Of a DNA stretch of 64,000 nucleotides, positions 43,053 to 50,889 are shown in pieces. The DNA is from RYN-230 sp963760405 (GTDB lineage: Bacteria > Actinomycetota > Actinomycetes > Streptosporangiales > Streptosporangiaceae). Within the stretch, counting starts at the first letter, position 1; every line of letters starts with the position of its first letter. A program made the position numbers and the translations under genes. The notes beneath the pieces are model-generated. The model saw nothing but the letters and a program-made list of their open reading frames with translations, did no database searches and was not told the origin of the DNA. The DNA is taken from contig CAVXCV010000010.1 of NCBI GenBank assembly GCA_963760405.1, forward strand, positions 372,001-436,000, written 5' to 3'.

Positions 43053-44323
43053 ATGGCCAGCCACGCCGGGGCGGCCCGCGACGCCGAGGACCTGCTCCGC
43101 CAGCTGGCACCGCAGGTCCTCGGGGCGCTGGTCCGGCGCTACGGGCATTTCGACACGGCTGAGGACGCGGTGCAGGAGGCGCTGCTCGCCGCCAGCACCC
43201 AGTGGCCCGCCGAGGGTGTCCCGGATAACCCGCGCGGGTGGCTGATCACGGTGGCCGCCCGCCGGCTGACCGACCTGCTCCGCCGCGAGCAGTCCCGCCG
43301 GGCCCGGGAAGACGCCATCGCCCGGCAGGCCCGGCCGGAGCAGTGGCTGGCGCCCGCCGCCGACTCACCGGCCGCCACTGCCGCCGCGGACGGCGACGAC
43401 ACGCTCATCCTGCTGCTGATGTGCTGCCATCCCGCGCTGTCCCCGGCCTCGCAGATCGCGCTGACGCTGCGCGCCGTCGGCGGCCTGACCACCGCCGAGA
43501 TCGCCCGGGCCTTCCTGGTGCCGGAGGCCACCATGACCCGCCGGATCAGCCGGGCCAAGCAGGCCATCGCCAGCAGCGGCGTGCCGTTCCGGATGCCGCC
43601 GGCCCGGACACCAGGCCGCGGCTCAGCGCCGCGCTGCACGTGCTCTACCTGATCTTCAACGAGGGCTATGCCAGTACCTCCGGCCCGAGCCTGCAGCGCA
43701 CCGAGCTGGCAGCCGAGGCGATCCGGCTGGCCCGGCTGGCGCACCGGCTGCTGCCCGGTGACGGCGAGGCGGCCGGGCTGCTCGCGCTCATGCTGCTCAC
43801 GGACGCCCGCCGGGCCGCCCGGACCGGGCCAGATGGCAGCCTGATCCCCATGGCCGAGCAGGACCGGAGCCGGTGGAACGCCAGCTACATCGCTGAGGGC
43901 GTGGCGCTGCTCAGCGACGCCCTGCCGCGCGGTGCGGCCGGGCCGTACCAGCTGCAGGCGGCGATCGCTGCCGTGCACGACGAGGCGCCGACCGCCGCGG
44001 CGACCGACTGGCCGCAGATCCTGGCCCTGTACGAGCTGCTCATGCGGATCGCTGGCCACCCCCTGGTGGCGCTGAACCACGCCGTGGCGGTAGCCATGGT
44101 GCACGGCCCGCAGGCCGGGCTCGACCTGCTGCCGCCGCTCGAGGCCGACCAGCGGATCGCCGGGGACCATCGGCTGCACGCGGTCCGCGGGCACCTGCTG
44201 GAGATGGCCGGCCAGGCCACGGCCGCGCGGGAGGCCTACCTGGCCGCGGCCGGCCGGGCGATGAGCCTGCCGCAGCAGCGCTACCTGCACGCCCAGGCGG
44301 CCCGGCTGACCGGGCTATCGTAG
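43053..44323 (+). CDS. ECF42-type RNA polymerase sigma factor with C-terminal TPR-like domain, frameshift near 43605
   Basis: About 423 codons. Sigma region 2 (LVRRYGHFDTAEDAVQEALL then AASTQWPAEGVPDNPRGWL) and region 4 (LTLRAVGGLTTAEIARAFLV then PEATMTRRISRAKQAI) are followed, after a frame change around 43600-43610, by the helical domain LSAALHVLYLIFNEGYASTS, and later ALNHAVAVAMVHGPQAGLDL, specific for the ECF42 group. This C-terminal domain is needed for activity in the group. One base is probably missing at the junction after PFRMPPAR. Works with the upstream YCII protein; no anti-sigma factor is present, as is normal for ECF42. Confidence 0.88.
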
Positions 44324-44326
44324 GAT

Positions 44327-44344
44327 TACTAGGACGTCCTAGTA
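44327..44344. promoter_or_regulatory. 18-bp perfect palindrome overlapping the acyl-CoA dehydrogenase ribosome site
   Basis: TACTAGGACGTCCTAGTA, perfectly symmetric, 10 bp before ATG 44354 and directly against AGGGAG. Sites of this length and symmetry upstream of acyl-CoA dehydrogenase genes are typical for TetR-family regulators of fatty-acid or branched-chain catabolism; the regulator is not nearby. Confidence 0.6.
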
Positions 44345-44353
44345 GGGAGCGCC

Positions 44354-45496
44354 ATGGCCGTGGACCGCCTGCTGCCCACCGAGGAAGCAGCCGACCTGAT
44401 CAGCCTGGCCCGGGACATCGCGGAGCGGGAACTGGCGCCCCGGGTCGCCGAGGCCGAGCACAGCGAGACGTTCCCGGCCGAGGTGTTCAAGATCCTTGGT
44501 GCGGCCGGCCTGCTCAGCCTGCCTTACCCGGAAGAGTTCGGCGGCGGCGGTCAGCCATACGAGGTCTACCTCCAGGTGCTGGAGGAACTGGCCGCGCACT
44601 GGGCCGCGGTCGCCGTCGCGGTCAGCGTGCACAGCCTGTCCGCGCATCCGCTGGCCGCCTACGGCACCCCGGAGCAGCAGCAGGCCTGGCTGCCCGGCAT
44701 CCTCGGCGGCGGGATGCTCGGCGCGTACAGCCTGTCCGAGCCGCAGGCCGGCTCGGACGCCGCCGCCCTGGCCTGCAGAGCGGACCGGGTGACGGACGGG
44801 TACCGGATCAGCGGCACCAAAGCGTGGATCACCAGCGGCGGCCAGGCTGACTACTACACGCTGTTCGCCCGGACCTCGCCCGACGCCAGCCGTGGCGTGT
44901 CCTGCTTCCTGGTGCCGGGGGACGCGCCCGGCCTGTCCTTCGGACGGCCCGAGGACAAGATGGGCCTGCGCGCGGTGCCCACCACCACCGCGCACTACGA
45001 CAACGTGCTGCTGCCCGCGGACCGGCTGATCGGCGCGGAAGGCCAGGGCCTGCCGATCGCGTTCAGCGCGCTGGACTCGGGACGGCTGGGCATCGCGGCG
45101 ATCGCGACCGGGCTGGCCCAGGCCGCGCTGACCCTGGCGGTCGGGTACGCCAAGGAGCGGCAGACGTTCGGCCGCCGCATCATCGACCACCAGGGCCTCG
45201 GCTTCCTGCTGGCGGACATGGCCGCGGCGGTGCACTCCGCGCGGGCGACCTACCTGGACGCGGCGCGGCGGCGCGACGCCGGCCGTCCGTACAGCGAGCA
45301 GGCCAGCGTGGCCAAGCTGATCGCCACCGACGCCGCGATGAAGGTGACCACCGACGCGGTCCAGGTCTTCGGCGGGTACGGCTACACCCGGGACTACCAG
45401 GTGGAGCGGTACATGCGCGAGGCCAAGATCATGCAGATCTTCGAGGGCACGAACCAGATCCAGCGCCTGGTCATCAGCCGCCACCTCGCGTCCTGA
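44354..45496 (+). CDS. Acyl-CoA dehydrogenase
   Basis: 380 residues, full family length. Conserved blocks: LPYPEEFGGGGQPYEVYLQV, AYSLSEPQAGSDAAAL, GTKAWITSGGQADYYTLFAR (FAD binding), ERQTFGRRIIDHQGLGFLLA and VFGGYGYTRDYQVERYMREA with the catalytic base Glu in KIMQIFEGTNQIQR. Oxidises an acyl-CoA and passes electrons to ETF. Chain-length preference cannot be told. Monocistronic, with a palindromic operator at its start. Confidence 0.93.
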   Translation: MAVDRLLPTEEAADLISLARDIAERELAPRVAEAEHSETFPAEVFKILGAAGLLSLPYPEEFGGGGQPYEVYLQVLEELAAHWAAVAVAVSVHSLSAHPLAAYGTPEQQQAWLPGILGGGMLGAYSLSEPQAGSDAAALACRADRVTDGYRISGTKAWITSGGQADYYTLFARTSPDASRGVSCFLVPGDAPGLSFGRPEDKMGLRAVPTTTAHYDNVLLPADRLIGAEGQGLPIAFSALDSGRLGIAAIATGLAQAALTLAVGYAKERQTFGRRIIDHQGLGFLLADMAAAVHSARATYLDAARRRDAGRPYSEQASVAKLIATDAAMKVTTDAVQVFGGYGYTRDYQVERYMREAKIMQIFEGTNQIQRLVISRHLAS

Positions 45497-45569
45497 CCGA
45501 AGTACCAGCGTGACGTGCGGAAACTCCCCAGAAACCACGATCATCCGGCGGGAGTCCCGGCGCTCAGAA

Positions 45570-45623
45570 CATGATCGAAACATGAACAGGCAGGCGTTGT
45601 TCCGCCGCTGTTCCGTGATCATG
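45570..45623. repeat. Nested inverted repeats next to the integrase end
   Basis: CATGATC (45570-45576) pairs with GATCATG (45617-45623), and inside them GAACAG (45584-45589) pairs with CTGTTC (45608-45613). The structure lies between the acyl-CoA dehydrogenase stop and the integrase-derived stop at 45650. It could be a terminator or part of an old attachment site. Confidence 0.35.
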
Positions 45624-45649
45624 GAGAATGCTCCGCCCAGCCCTGACAT

Positions 45650-46447
45650 TTAAGCGTCAACTCCGGTGACTCTGGTGAAACGTTCGTTGATCACAGCGCG
45701 GGCACGATCATGTGAGCATGGCAGCATGTGAGCGTAGACACGCAGGGTGAAGCCCGGGTCACGGTGGCCGAGGTACTCGGCCACCTCCCTGATGGAGACC
45801 CCCCCGGCGAGCATGACGCTGGCATAGTAGTGGCGGAGCTGGTGAATGCCTTCCTTGCGGGTGGTGACGTAGCGACGTCGGCCGCGCCCATCGGTGCCGG
45901 GTTCGGGAATCAGGCCAGCTTTTACAAGAGCAGGCTTCCAGACTGTCTCTGAATAACTACGCGCTTTGATATGCCGCTGAAGACGTCCAACAAGGAATGC
46001 CCGGGCGTCGTCGCTTAGCCAAGTGCTCGCGTCAAGCCGTCTGTCAATAGACCCGAACGGTTCGAAGTCCGGCAGTTTCAAGTCAACAGGCGGCACGAGC
46101 GAATGCAGCCAGAGCAGCAGTTGTGCTACTTCAGGTACGGAAGCATACGTCTCGCCATCGGATAGAGCTTCCCAAAAAGTAGCCGCGCTACCGTCAACGA
46201 CTATAGGCTGCTCCACATCCAATGCGCGAACCGCAGGGTATTCGACAGACGCAAGCCAACGAGCGACCCTGACGGTCCGATTCATGTCGTCCAAACGGTC
46301 AACTCTGGCGATCCGGACAACAACCGGAGCGCTAAGACGGTAGACGGCATTCGTCCCGAGCCGCAGGAGACGCGCGTCTGCTGGGTCGATACCTACCGCA
46401 CGGCAGGTTTCCGTAAGCGTTACAGCTGTCGTCTCTGGCGTAAACAC
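45650..46447 (-). pseudogene. Chimera: APH-family kinase N-terminus fused in frame to tyrosine integrase C-terminus
   Basis: 265 codons. Residues 1 to about 160 look like a phosphotransferase (APH) N-lobe: LRLGTNAVYRLSAPVVVRIA, then FWEALSDGETYASVPEVAQL and FEPFGSIDRRLDA. The catalytic HGD and metal-binding Asp of the kinase are missing. From about residue 168 it is the end of a phage-type tyrosine recombinase: GIHQLRHYYASVMLAGGVSI and VAEYLGHRDPGFTLRVYAHM, with His202, Arg205, His228 and the nucleophile Tyr238 but without the first catalytic Arg. Neither activity is expected. It marks a deletion joining a mobile element to a resident gene. Confidence 0.7.
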
Positions 46448-46493
46448 CTGGCTCCTGGGAGGATGCAGATCACCTACTGAGTCAACCTCGATC

Positions 46494-46688
46494 CTATCGG
46501 CGCTTGCTGACAGGCAAGAGGTGACTATCTCTCCTGAGCCAGCTGTAGATCGCCACAGGATCCGTCAACGTCGCCGAGTATGCCCGGTAGCTCGGTAGTG
46601 CTGCCAACGTCCACTTTTCGAGTCGTCCCCATAGAAGGGTTTCGCTAGGCTCGCTTGTCGTGACAACCGGTAGCTCGGGGCTTCGCAA
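46494..46688 (-). CDS. Hypothetical small protein
   Basis: 64 residues (core TLLWGRLEKWTLAALPSYRA). No family recognised. It begins 2 bp after the stop of the repeat/zinc-finger gene and ends 46 bp before the chimera, so it may be cotranscribed. Could be a fragment of a larger lost protein. Confidence 0.35.
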   Translation of the reverse strand: MRSPELPVVTTSEPSETLLWGRLEKWTLAALPSYRAYSATLTDPVAIYSWLRRDSHLLPVSKRR

Positions 46689-46690
46689 TG

Positions 46691-47839
46691 CTAGGACCAG
46701 CCCCCCAAACTCCAGCGGACCCGCTCACCGGACTCGTCCCACAACACGTAATTGCCCAACAAGACCTCTTTGATATGCCTGCTGCACAGACGGCCCTGAC
46801 CCGTCGCTCCTGGTAGCTGGCGGCACCGTTCTCCCGACGCATCGCGTGCCTGGCAGGTGGGCCGCTGCCAGAGGACCGGCGACGCGGGCTTAGCGGGCTG
46901 CGGCTTCGCGGGCGGGAACGCAGGCTTCGCGGGCTGCGACTTCGCGCGTTCCAAGCGCGAGGCCCATAGCGCAGGCAAGTTCGCGGGCGGCAACGCGGGC
47001 TTCGCGGGCTGCGGCTTCGCGAGCGGGAACGCAGGCTTCGCGGGCTGCGACTTCGCGCGCTCCAAGCGCGAGGCCCATAGCGCAGGCAAGTTCGCGGGCG
47101 GCAACGCGGGCTTCGCGGGCTGCGGCTTCGCGAGCAGGAACGCGGGCTTCGCGGGCTGCGGCTTCGCGGGCGGCAACGCGGGCTTCGCGGGCTGCGGCTT
47201 CGCGGGCGGCAACGCGGGCTTCGCAGGCTGCAAGCGCGGGGTCCACCGCGCAGACCTCGCGGGCTGCAAGTTCGCGGGCGGCAACGCGAGCCTTGCGGCG
47301 GGGAGGCGGAACGGCAGGTTCCCGGCCGGAACTTGCGCCTTGAGGTGTTCAAGCTGCTCTTTGGTGGGTGGCGAACCCGAGACTGCCACCTGCTGCACCC
47401 AGCTAGAGGCGAGCACTTCGTGTGCGCTGCCCACCGCGACCAGAAACGGCTTTTCAATGAAGCTCGCGGGCTTGGTCAGGAACAGCGCGGACAAGCCATA
47501 CTGGCCGCGCGTGACGCGCAACTCGACTGGCTCCCCATAGAGGACGGGAGTCACCCGCGGCTCACCCGCGGCGGGGTGGACGCCAAACAACACCCAATAC
47601 GGCCCGATCGAGGCCGTTGTCGCAGAGAGATGTACGCTGGCCCGCGCCGTAGCTGGCGCGCCACTTACCAGATCGACAATGCTCATGGACAGTTGTCCCG
47701 CCGAGGCCGCCTGACTCATGGGAGCCGTAGGTCGTGACTCAACGTGAGCGAACAACGCGTCGAAACCAGACTTAGCAAACTCCGATACGAGGATGCTAAG
47801 CAAAGTGATGCCAAGGCTGATAGGTTCTACCATGATCAT
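46691..47839 (-). CDS. Hypothetical protein with Pro/Ala/Lys repeat and C-terminal zinc-finger-like motif
   Basis: 382 residues in three parts. 1-170: an N-terminal domain starting MVEPISLGITLLSILVSEFA, with beta-rich IGPYWVLFGVHPAAGEPRVT and GLSALFLTKPASFIEKPFLV. 180-320: a low-complexity linker of PAKPQPAKPALPP-type units, including a 37-residue tandem duplication. 325-382: PTCQARDASGERCRQLPGAT then GQGRLCSRH, a C-x8-C...C-x2-H array like small zinc ribbons of phage and mobile-element proteins. Opposite-strand reading of the repeat is open too but has no ribosome site or domain. An inverted repeat lies just upstream. Likely part of a mobile or conflict-type module; function unknown. Confidence 0.55.
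   Translation of the reverse strand: MIMVEPISLGITLLSILVSEFAKSGFDALFAHVESRPTAPMSQAASAGQLSMSIVDLVSGAPATARASVHLSATTASIGPYWVLFGVHPAAGEPRVTPVLYGEPVELRVTRGQYGLSALFLTKPASFIEKPFLVAVGSAHEVLASSWVQQVAVSGSPPTKEQLEHLKAQVPAGNLPFRLPAARLALPPANLQPARSARWTPRLQPAKPALPPAKPQPAKPALPPAKPQPAKPAFLLAKPQPAKPALPPANLPALWASRLERAKSQPAKPAFPLAKPQPAKPALPPANLPALWASRLERAKSQPAKPAFPPAKPQPAKPASPVLWQRPTCQARDASGERCRQLPGATGQGRLCSRHIKEVLLGNYVLWDESGERVRWSLGGWS
46921..47142. repeat. 111-bp tandem duplication in the linker
   Basis: 46921-47031 and 47032-47142 are nearly identical and contain CGCGAGGCCCATAGCGCAGG. Encodes two copies of a 37-residue block. Shorter 30-36 bp repeats flank it from about 46880 to 47290. Confidence 0.9.
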
Positions 47840-47848
47840 GGTCCCGTC

Positions 47849-47871
47849 ATACTGACTTCAGAGGTCAGTAT
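47849..47871. promoter_or_regulatory. Inverted repeat upstream of the repeat-protein gene
   Basis: ATACTGAC, 7-bp spacer, GTCAGTAT, perfect, 10 bp upstream of the minus-strand start. Candidate operator. The stretch 47872-48069 has nothing else I can support. Confidence 0.45.
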
Positions 47872-48069
47872 CCCTTGCCAAGGTGCGGTTGACCAGGGGT
47901 TAATAAGGCTGCGAAGCCGAGCGACGACCTCGGTGACTAGGCACCAGGCCTCGATTCCAGCAGGTGGCGGTCGGGCACCCTGTTGGCGCGGCTGCTGTCG
48001 CGACCAGCTATCGCGGCTGTCGCGGCTGCCTGTCCCGGCTGTCCCGGCTGCCTCCTGTGAGAACTTTCT

Positions 48070-48306
48070 TTACGTCTTCAAGGCGGCCCGGCGGGCCGCT
48101 CGCGCCGCCGACGCGGCGGCCCGCCCGGCACTGACGCTGGAGCTCCCATGCCGGGCGGTCCCAAATGCCGGTCGGCTGGCGCAAAACGCACTCACATCCT
48201 CGACATCAAGCTGGAGAAGCTCCGCCCGCAAGTAACCGGTCAGCACAGCGAGCCGCTCGGCGTCCGCGCCCTCCTCCGACAATTGAAGGCGCAATTCCCC
48301 GTCCAT
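48070..48306 (-). pseudogene. EACC1-like (effector-associated constant component) fragment
   Basis: 78 codons. The first 35 residues, MDGELRLQLSEEGADAERLA then VLTGYLRAELLQLDVEDV, match the start of EACC1-type small proteins that accompany NTP-dependent conflict systems in actinomycetes. After LDVEDV the expected hydrophobic second half is missing and the reading continues as a Ser/Ala/Arg-rich run, so the gene looks truncated or frameshifted. No effector protease follows. Stretch 48307-48492 shows no gene. Confidence 0.4.
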
Positions 48307-48492
48307 AAGGCCCCCAAGCGATCACCACACAGGAGGCACCCGTACGCACGTCAGTGCAATAGCGCATGGGAACTCCAGGCGGAGGTGGTGGCAGCACCGT
48401 GTACGGGCTGCTCTAACCAGAGCGGAGCGTATTCCGTCCGCTGTGATACATAGCAACACCCACCCAGCCGCCGCTGGCGCCCGGGACCGGGG

Positions 48493-49419
48493 TCAGGCAG
48501 TGGCGTTCGCTAGCCGTTGCAGGCTTTTCGCATACAGGTCTGGCGGCAACGGTCCCTTCTCCGCCATGGCCAGGTTGGCGCGGAGATGATCAGTACTGGA
48601 CGTGCCGACGATGGTGCTGGACAGAGCCGGGTGGCTGAGCGTGAAGCGCAGCACGAACTCCAGCCGGGGCATCCCGTCGAGCAGGTCATCCAGGTCCGCC
48701 GACTGCCACCGGCGCTGGCCCTCGCCCGCGGGCAGGCCCAGCGGCCCCTGCTGCCAGTCCTTGTCCCCGGCCGGGCCGCCGCGGGCCGCGCCGCCCCGGA
48801 TCAGCGTGCCCGCGCCCGCCGCGGCCGCAGCGGTGATCAGCTCCTCGTGCTCGCGCTGCACCGCCGAGTAGGGGATCTGGAACACGTCGAACACGCCCAT
48901 GGCGATGTGCTCGGGCAGGTGCGGCCGGATGCCGGACATCCCGATGAAACGGATCTTCCCCTCGTCCCGCAGCGCCTGCAGGGTCTCGATCGTGCCGCCT
49001 TCCGCCATCTGCTCCGGACTGGGTGACATGTGCACCTGCACCAGGTCCAGCCGGTCCGTGCCGAGCCGGCCCAGGCTCTGCTCCACTCCGGCCCGGACGT
49101 TGGCCGCGGTGTAGTCGTGCGGGAACGGCGGCCTGGCCCCGGGCGAGGGCGGCCCGAGCAGGCAGCCGCACTTGGAGGCGAGGAAGTACTCCTCCCGCCG
49201 GTGGCCGATGTACCGGCCGATGAGCTCCTCGCTCCGGCCGTAGTCGGGGGAAGTGTCGATCAGGTTGATGCCGCCGTCGAGTACCGCGTTGAGCAGCCGG
49301 CCCGCCTCGTCGTCCGCGATGGCCGGGCCGTGTGGCTGGCCGCGCAGTTCCATGGCCCCGTAGCCGAGGATGGTGACATCCGTCCCGGTCCGCCCCAGCG
49401 GGCGCGTCTGCATCGTCAT
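48493..49419 (-). CDS. Aldo/keto reductase
   Basis: 308 residues. AKR tetrad visible: Asp and Tyr in GGINLIDTSPDYGRSEELIG, Lys in EYFLASKCG and His in LDLVQVHMSPSPEQM. C-terminal cofactor segment FTLSHPALSSTIVGTSSTDH. NADPH-dependent reduction of an aldehyde or ketone; substrate unknown. Start ATG 49419 or 49413. Downstream of the SDR gene but separated by a hairpin. Confidence 0.9.
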   Translation of the reverse strand: MTMQTRPLGRTGTDVTILGYGAMELRGQPHGPAIADDEAGRLLNAVLDGGINLIDTSPDYGRSEELIGRYIGHRREEYFLASKCGCLLGPPSPGARPPFPHDYTAANVRAGVEQSLGRLGTDRLDLVQVHMSPSPEQMAEGGTIETLQALRDEGKIRFIGMSGIRPHLPEHIAMGVFDVFQIPYSAVQREHEELITAAAAAGAGTLIRGGAARGGPAGDKDWQQGPLGLPAGEGQRRWQSADLDDLLDGMPRLEFVLRFTLSHPALSSTIVGTSSTDHLRANLAMAEKGPLPPDLYAKSLQRLANATA

Positions 49420-49434
49420 AGCCGCACGCTACCG

Positions 49435-49451
49435 CCGGGCGCGCCGCCCGG
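49435..49451 (-). terminator. Hairpin right after the SDR stop
   Basis: CCGGGCG-CGC-CGCCCGG, a perfect 7-bp stem next to the SDR stop at 49452. Short but in terminator position. Confidence 0.45.
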
Positions 49452-50258
49452 TCAGCGCAGGGTGATGACGTTGGCGGTGATCAAGGCCGCGGCATCGGAG
49501 GCCAGGTAGGCGATGACCTCGGCGACCTCGGCCGGGCTGGCGATGTGCACCTGGTTCCGGTTCGCGGCCACGGCCTGGCGGACCGCGTCGGTGACCCAGC
49601 CGGTGTCGGTGACCGGGGGATGCACCATGTTCGCGGTGATCCCGTACGGGGCCAGTTCCAGCGCCGCGGACATGGTGTAGTTCACCTGCGCCGCCTTGGC
49701 TGCGCCGTACGACACCTCCTCCGGGAAACCCAGGTCACCGCCGGAGGTCAGCCCGATGATCCGGCCCCAGTCCGCGCCGCGGGCCCGGTGCCGCCGGGCG
49801 AACTCGCTGATCAGCAGGGCCGCCGCCATCGTGTCCACGCTGAACTGCTGCCGCCAGGTCGCCGCAGACACCAGCTGCAGCGACCGGCCGAGCCAGTCCT
49901 CGCCGTCCGCCACGAACGAGTCGGCCACCCAGCCGGTGGCGTTGTTGACCAGGATGTCCACCGGCCCCAGCACCGCCTCGGCCTCGTCGAACAGCGCGGC
50001 CGGGGCGGCCGGGTCGGCCAGGTCGGCCTCGATGGCCACCGCCCGGCCGCCCTCCGCCCGGATGTGCGCCGCGACCGGCTCGGCGTCGCGCCTCCGGTTA
50101 TCCCGGGACGCCTGCGGGATGCCCGGATCCTCAGCATCCTGCAGCCGCAGGAACGTGCACAGCACGGCGCAGCCGCGCCGCGCCAGCGTGATCGCGGTCG
50201 CCGCGCCGATGCCATGGTTGGCGCCGGTCACGATCGCCGTATGAGTACCGGCCGTCAT
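49452..50258 (-). CDS. Short-chain dehydrogenase/reductase
   Basis: 268 residues. Cofactor motif VTGANHGIGAATAITLAR, then VDILVNNATGWVADSF, catalytic Ser in IIGLTSGGDLG and Y-x3-K in VSYGAAKAAQVNY. The C-terminus YLASDAAALITANVITLR is typical. An insertion near residues 35-55 (DAEDPGIPQASRDNRRRD) is longer than usual. Substrate unknown. Possibly cotranscribed with the cupin gene 12 bp upstream. Confidence 0.9.
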   Translation of the reverse strand: MTAGTHTAIVTGANHGIGAATAITLARRGCAVLCTFLRLQDAEDPGIPQASRDNRRRDAEPVAAHIRAEGGRAVAIEADLADPAAPAALFDEAEAVLGPVDILVNNATGWVADSFVADGEDWLGRSLQLVSAATWRQQFSVDTMAAALLISEFARRHRARGADWGRIIGLTSGGDLGFPEEVSYGAAKAAQVNYTMSAALELAPYGITANMVHPPVTDTGWVTDAVRQAVAANRNQVHIASPAEVAEVIAYLASDAAALITANVITLR

Positions 50259-50270
50259 GGGTCCAGCGTG

Positions 50271-50798
50271 TCAGGCTGGGACCAGTTCGGCCAGGATGTG
50301 CTCGCGGGACACGTCATGCCCGTGTGAGCCGCTGGCGTGCTGCTGGACTGCGGCGACCAGCTCATCGACCTGGTCAGCGCGTGCGGCGCGGAACTCGATG
50401 CCGCAGGGGCACAGGGCCATCCGCGCTCCGTCGCTGCCTGCCGTCCCCGGCTGCTGCTGAGGAGCGGGCGCCACGTCGATGATGACGCACGGCTCGGTGC
50501 CGACCACCCACGCGTCATGCCCAGGGCTGACCACGTGCGCGTCGCCTGGGCCGAACTCGGCCTCGGTGCCGTCGTCCATCCGCACCGCGAATCGCCCGGA
50601 GATGACGTAGCCGGTGTGCGCGGCCGGGCAGGAATCCGTTCCGGCGGCCGGCTTGACGTCGATGGACCAGCGCCAGCCCGGCTGGAAGACCGCCCGCGCG
50701 ATGGTCATCCCGGGCGGGCTGACCAGGTTCAGGTCGCCGTTCTCGAAGCCGTGCTTCTGGTCGGGGGTGTCGAGGTTCTTGACTGCGATGGTGGTCAT
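50271..50798 (-). CDS. Cupin domain fused to a DUF1059-like domain
   Basis: 175 residues. N-terminal cupin: VFQPGWRWSIDVKPAAGTDS, HTGYVISGRFAVRMDDGTEA and FGPGDAHVVSPGHDAWVVGT. C-terminal 50 residues: MALCPCGIEFRAARADQVDE then AAVQQHASGSHGHDVSREHI resemble DUF1059, a small Cys/His-containing domain. Start ATG 50798 has GGAGG; the frame upstream continues into the LuxR-type remnant and should not be used. Fusion of the two domains is seen directly in one frame. Confidence 0.78.
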   Translation of the reverse strand: MTTIAVKNLDTPDQKHGFENGDLNLVSPPGMTIARAVFQPGWRWSIDVKPAAGTDSCPAAHTGYVISGRFAVRMDDGTEAEFGPGDAHVVSPGHDAWVVGTEPCVIIDVAPAPQQQPGTAGSDGARMALCPCGIEFRAARADQVDELVAAVQQHASGSHGHDVSREHILAELVPA

Positions 50799-50889
50799 GG
50801 CCGTTACCTCCGGTCCGTGGTGATCAGGTACCGGAATCGTGCGTCCGCGCGCCCGGGCGGCGCATCGGTCATACCACGTAACCCGGGGA

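Noticed and set aside
44339..45649. 436-codon minus-strand ORF opposite acyl-CoA dehydrogenase
   Set aside because: Antisense shadow of a fully conserved enzyme; no ribosome site.
45497..45649. Attachment site for the integrase
   Set aside because: Nested inverted repeats are present but no direct repeat pair or tRNA end could be found in the window, so no att call is made.
46900..47290. Regular repeats considered as a CRISPR array
   Set aside because: Repeats are contiguous, in a reading frame and have no unique spacers; no cas genes in the window.
46857..47540. Plus-strand ORF with FAGGNAGFAGCG-type repeats, at first sight a pentapeptide-repeat protein
   Set aside because: Period is not the A(D/N)LxX pentapeptide pattern, there is no ribosome site, and the opposite strand has flanking domains and a Cys/His motif.
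47744..48235. 163-codon plus-strand ORF
   Set aside because: No domain, spans an inverted repeat and the antisense of the EACC1-like fragment; no ribosome site.
49452..50258. Considered that the long insertion in the SDR (residues 35-55) marks a frameshift
   Set aside because: Both flanks stay in one frame and SDR motifs on each side have normal spacing otherwise; a natural loop insertion is simpler.
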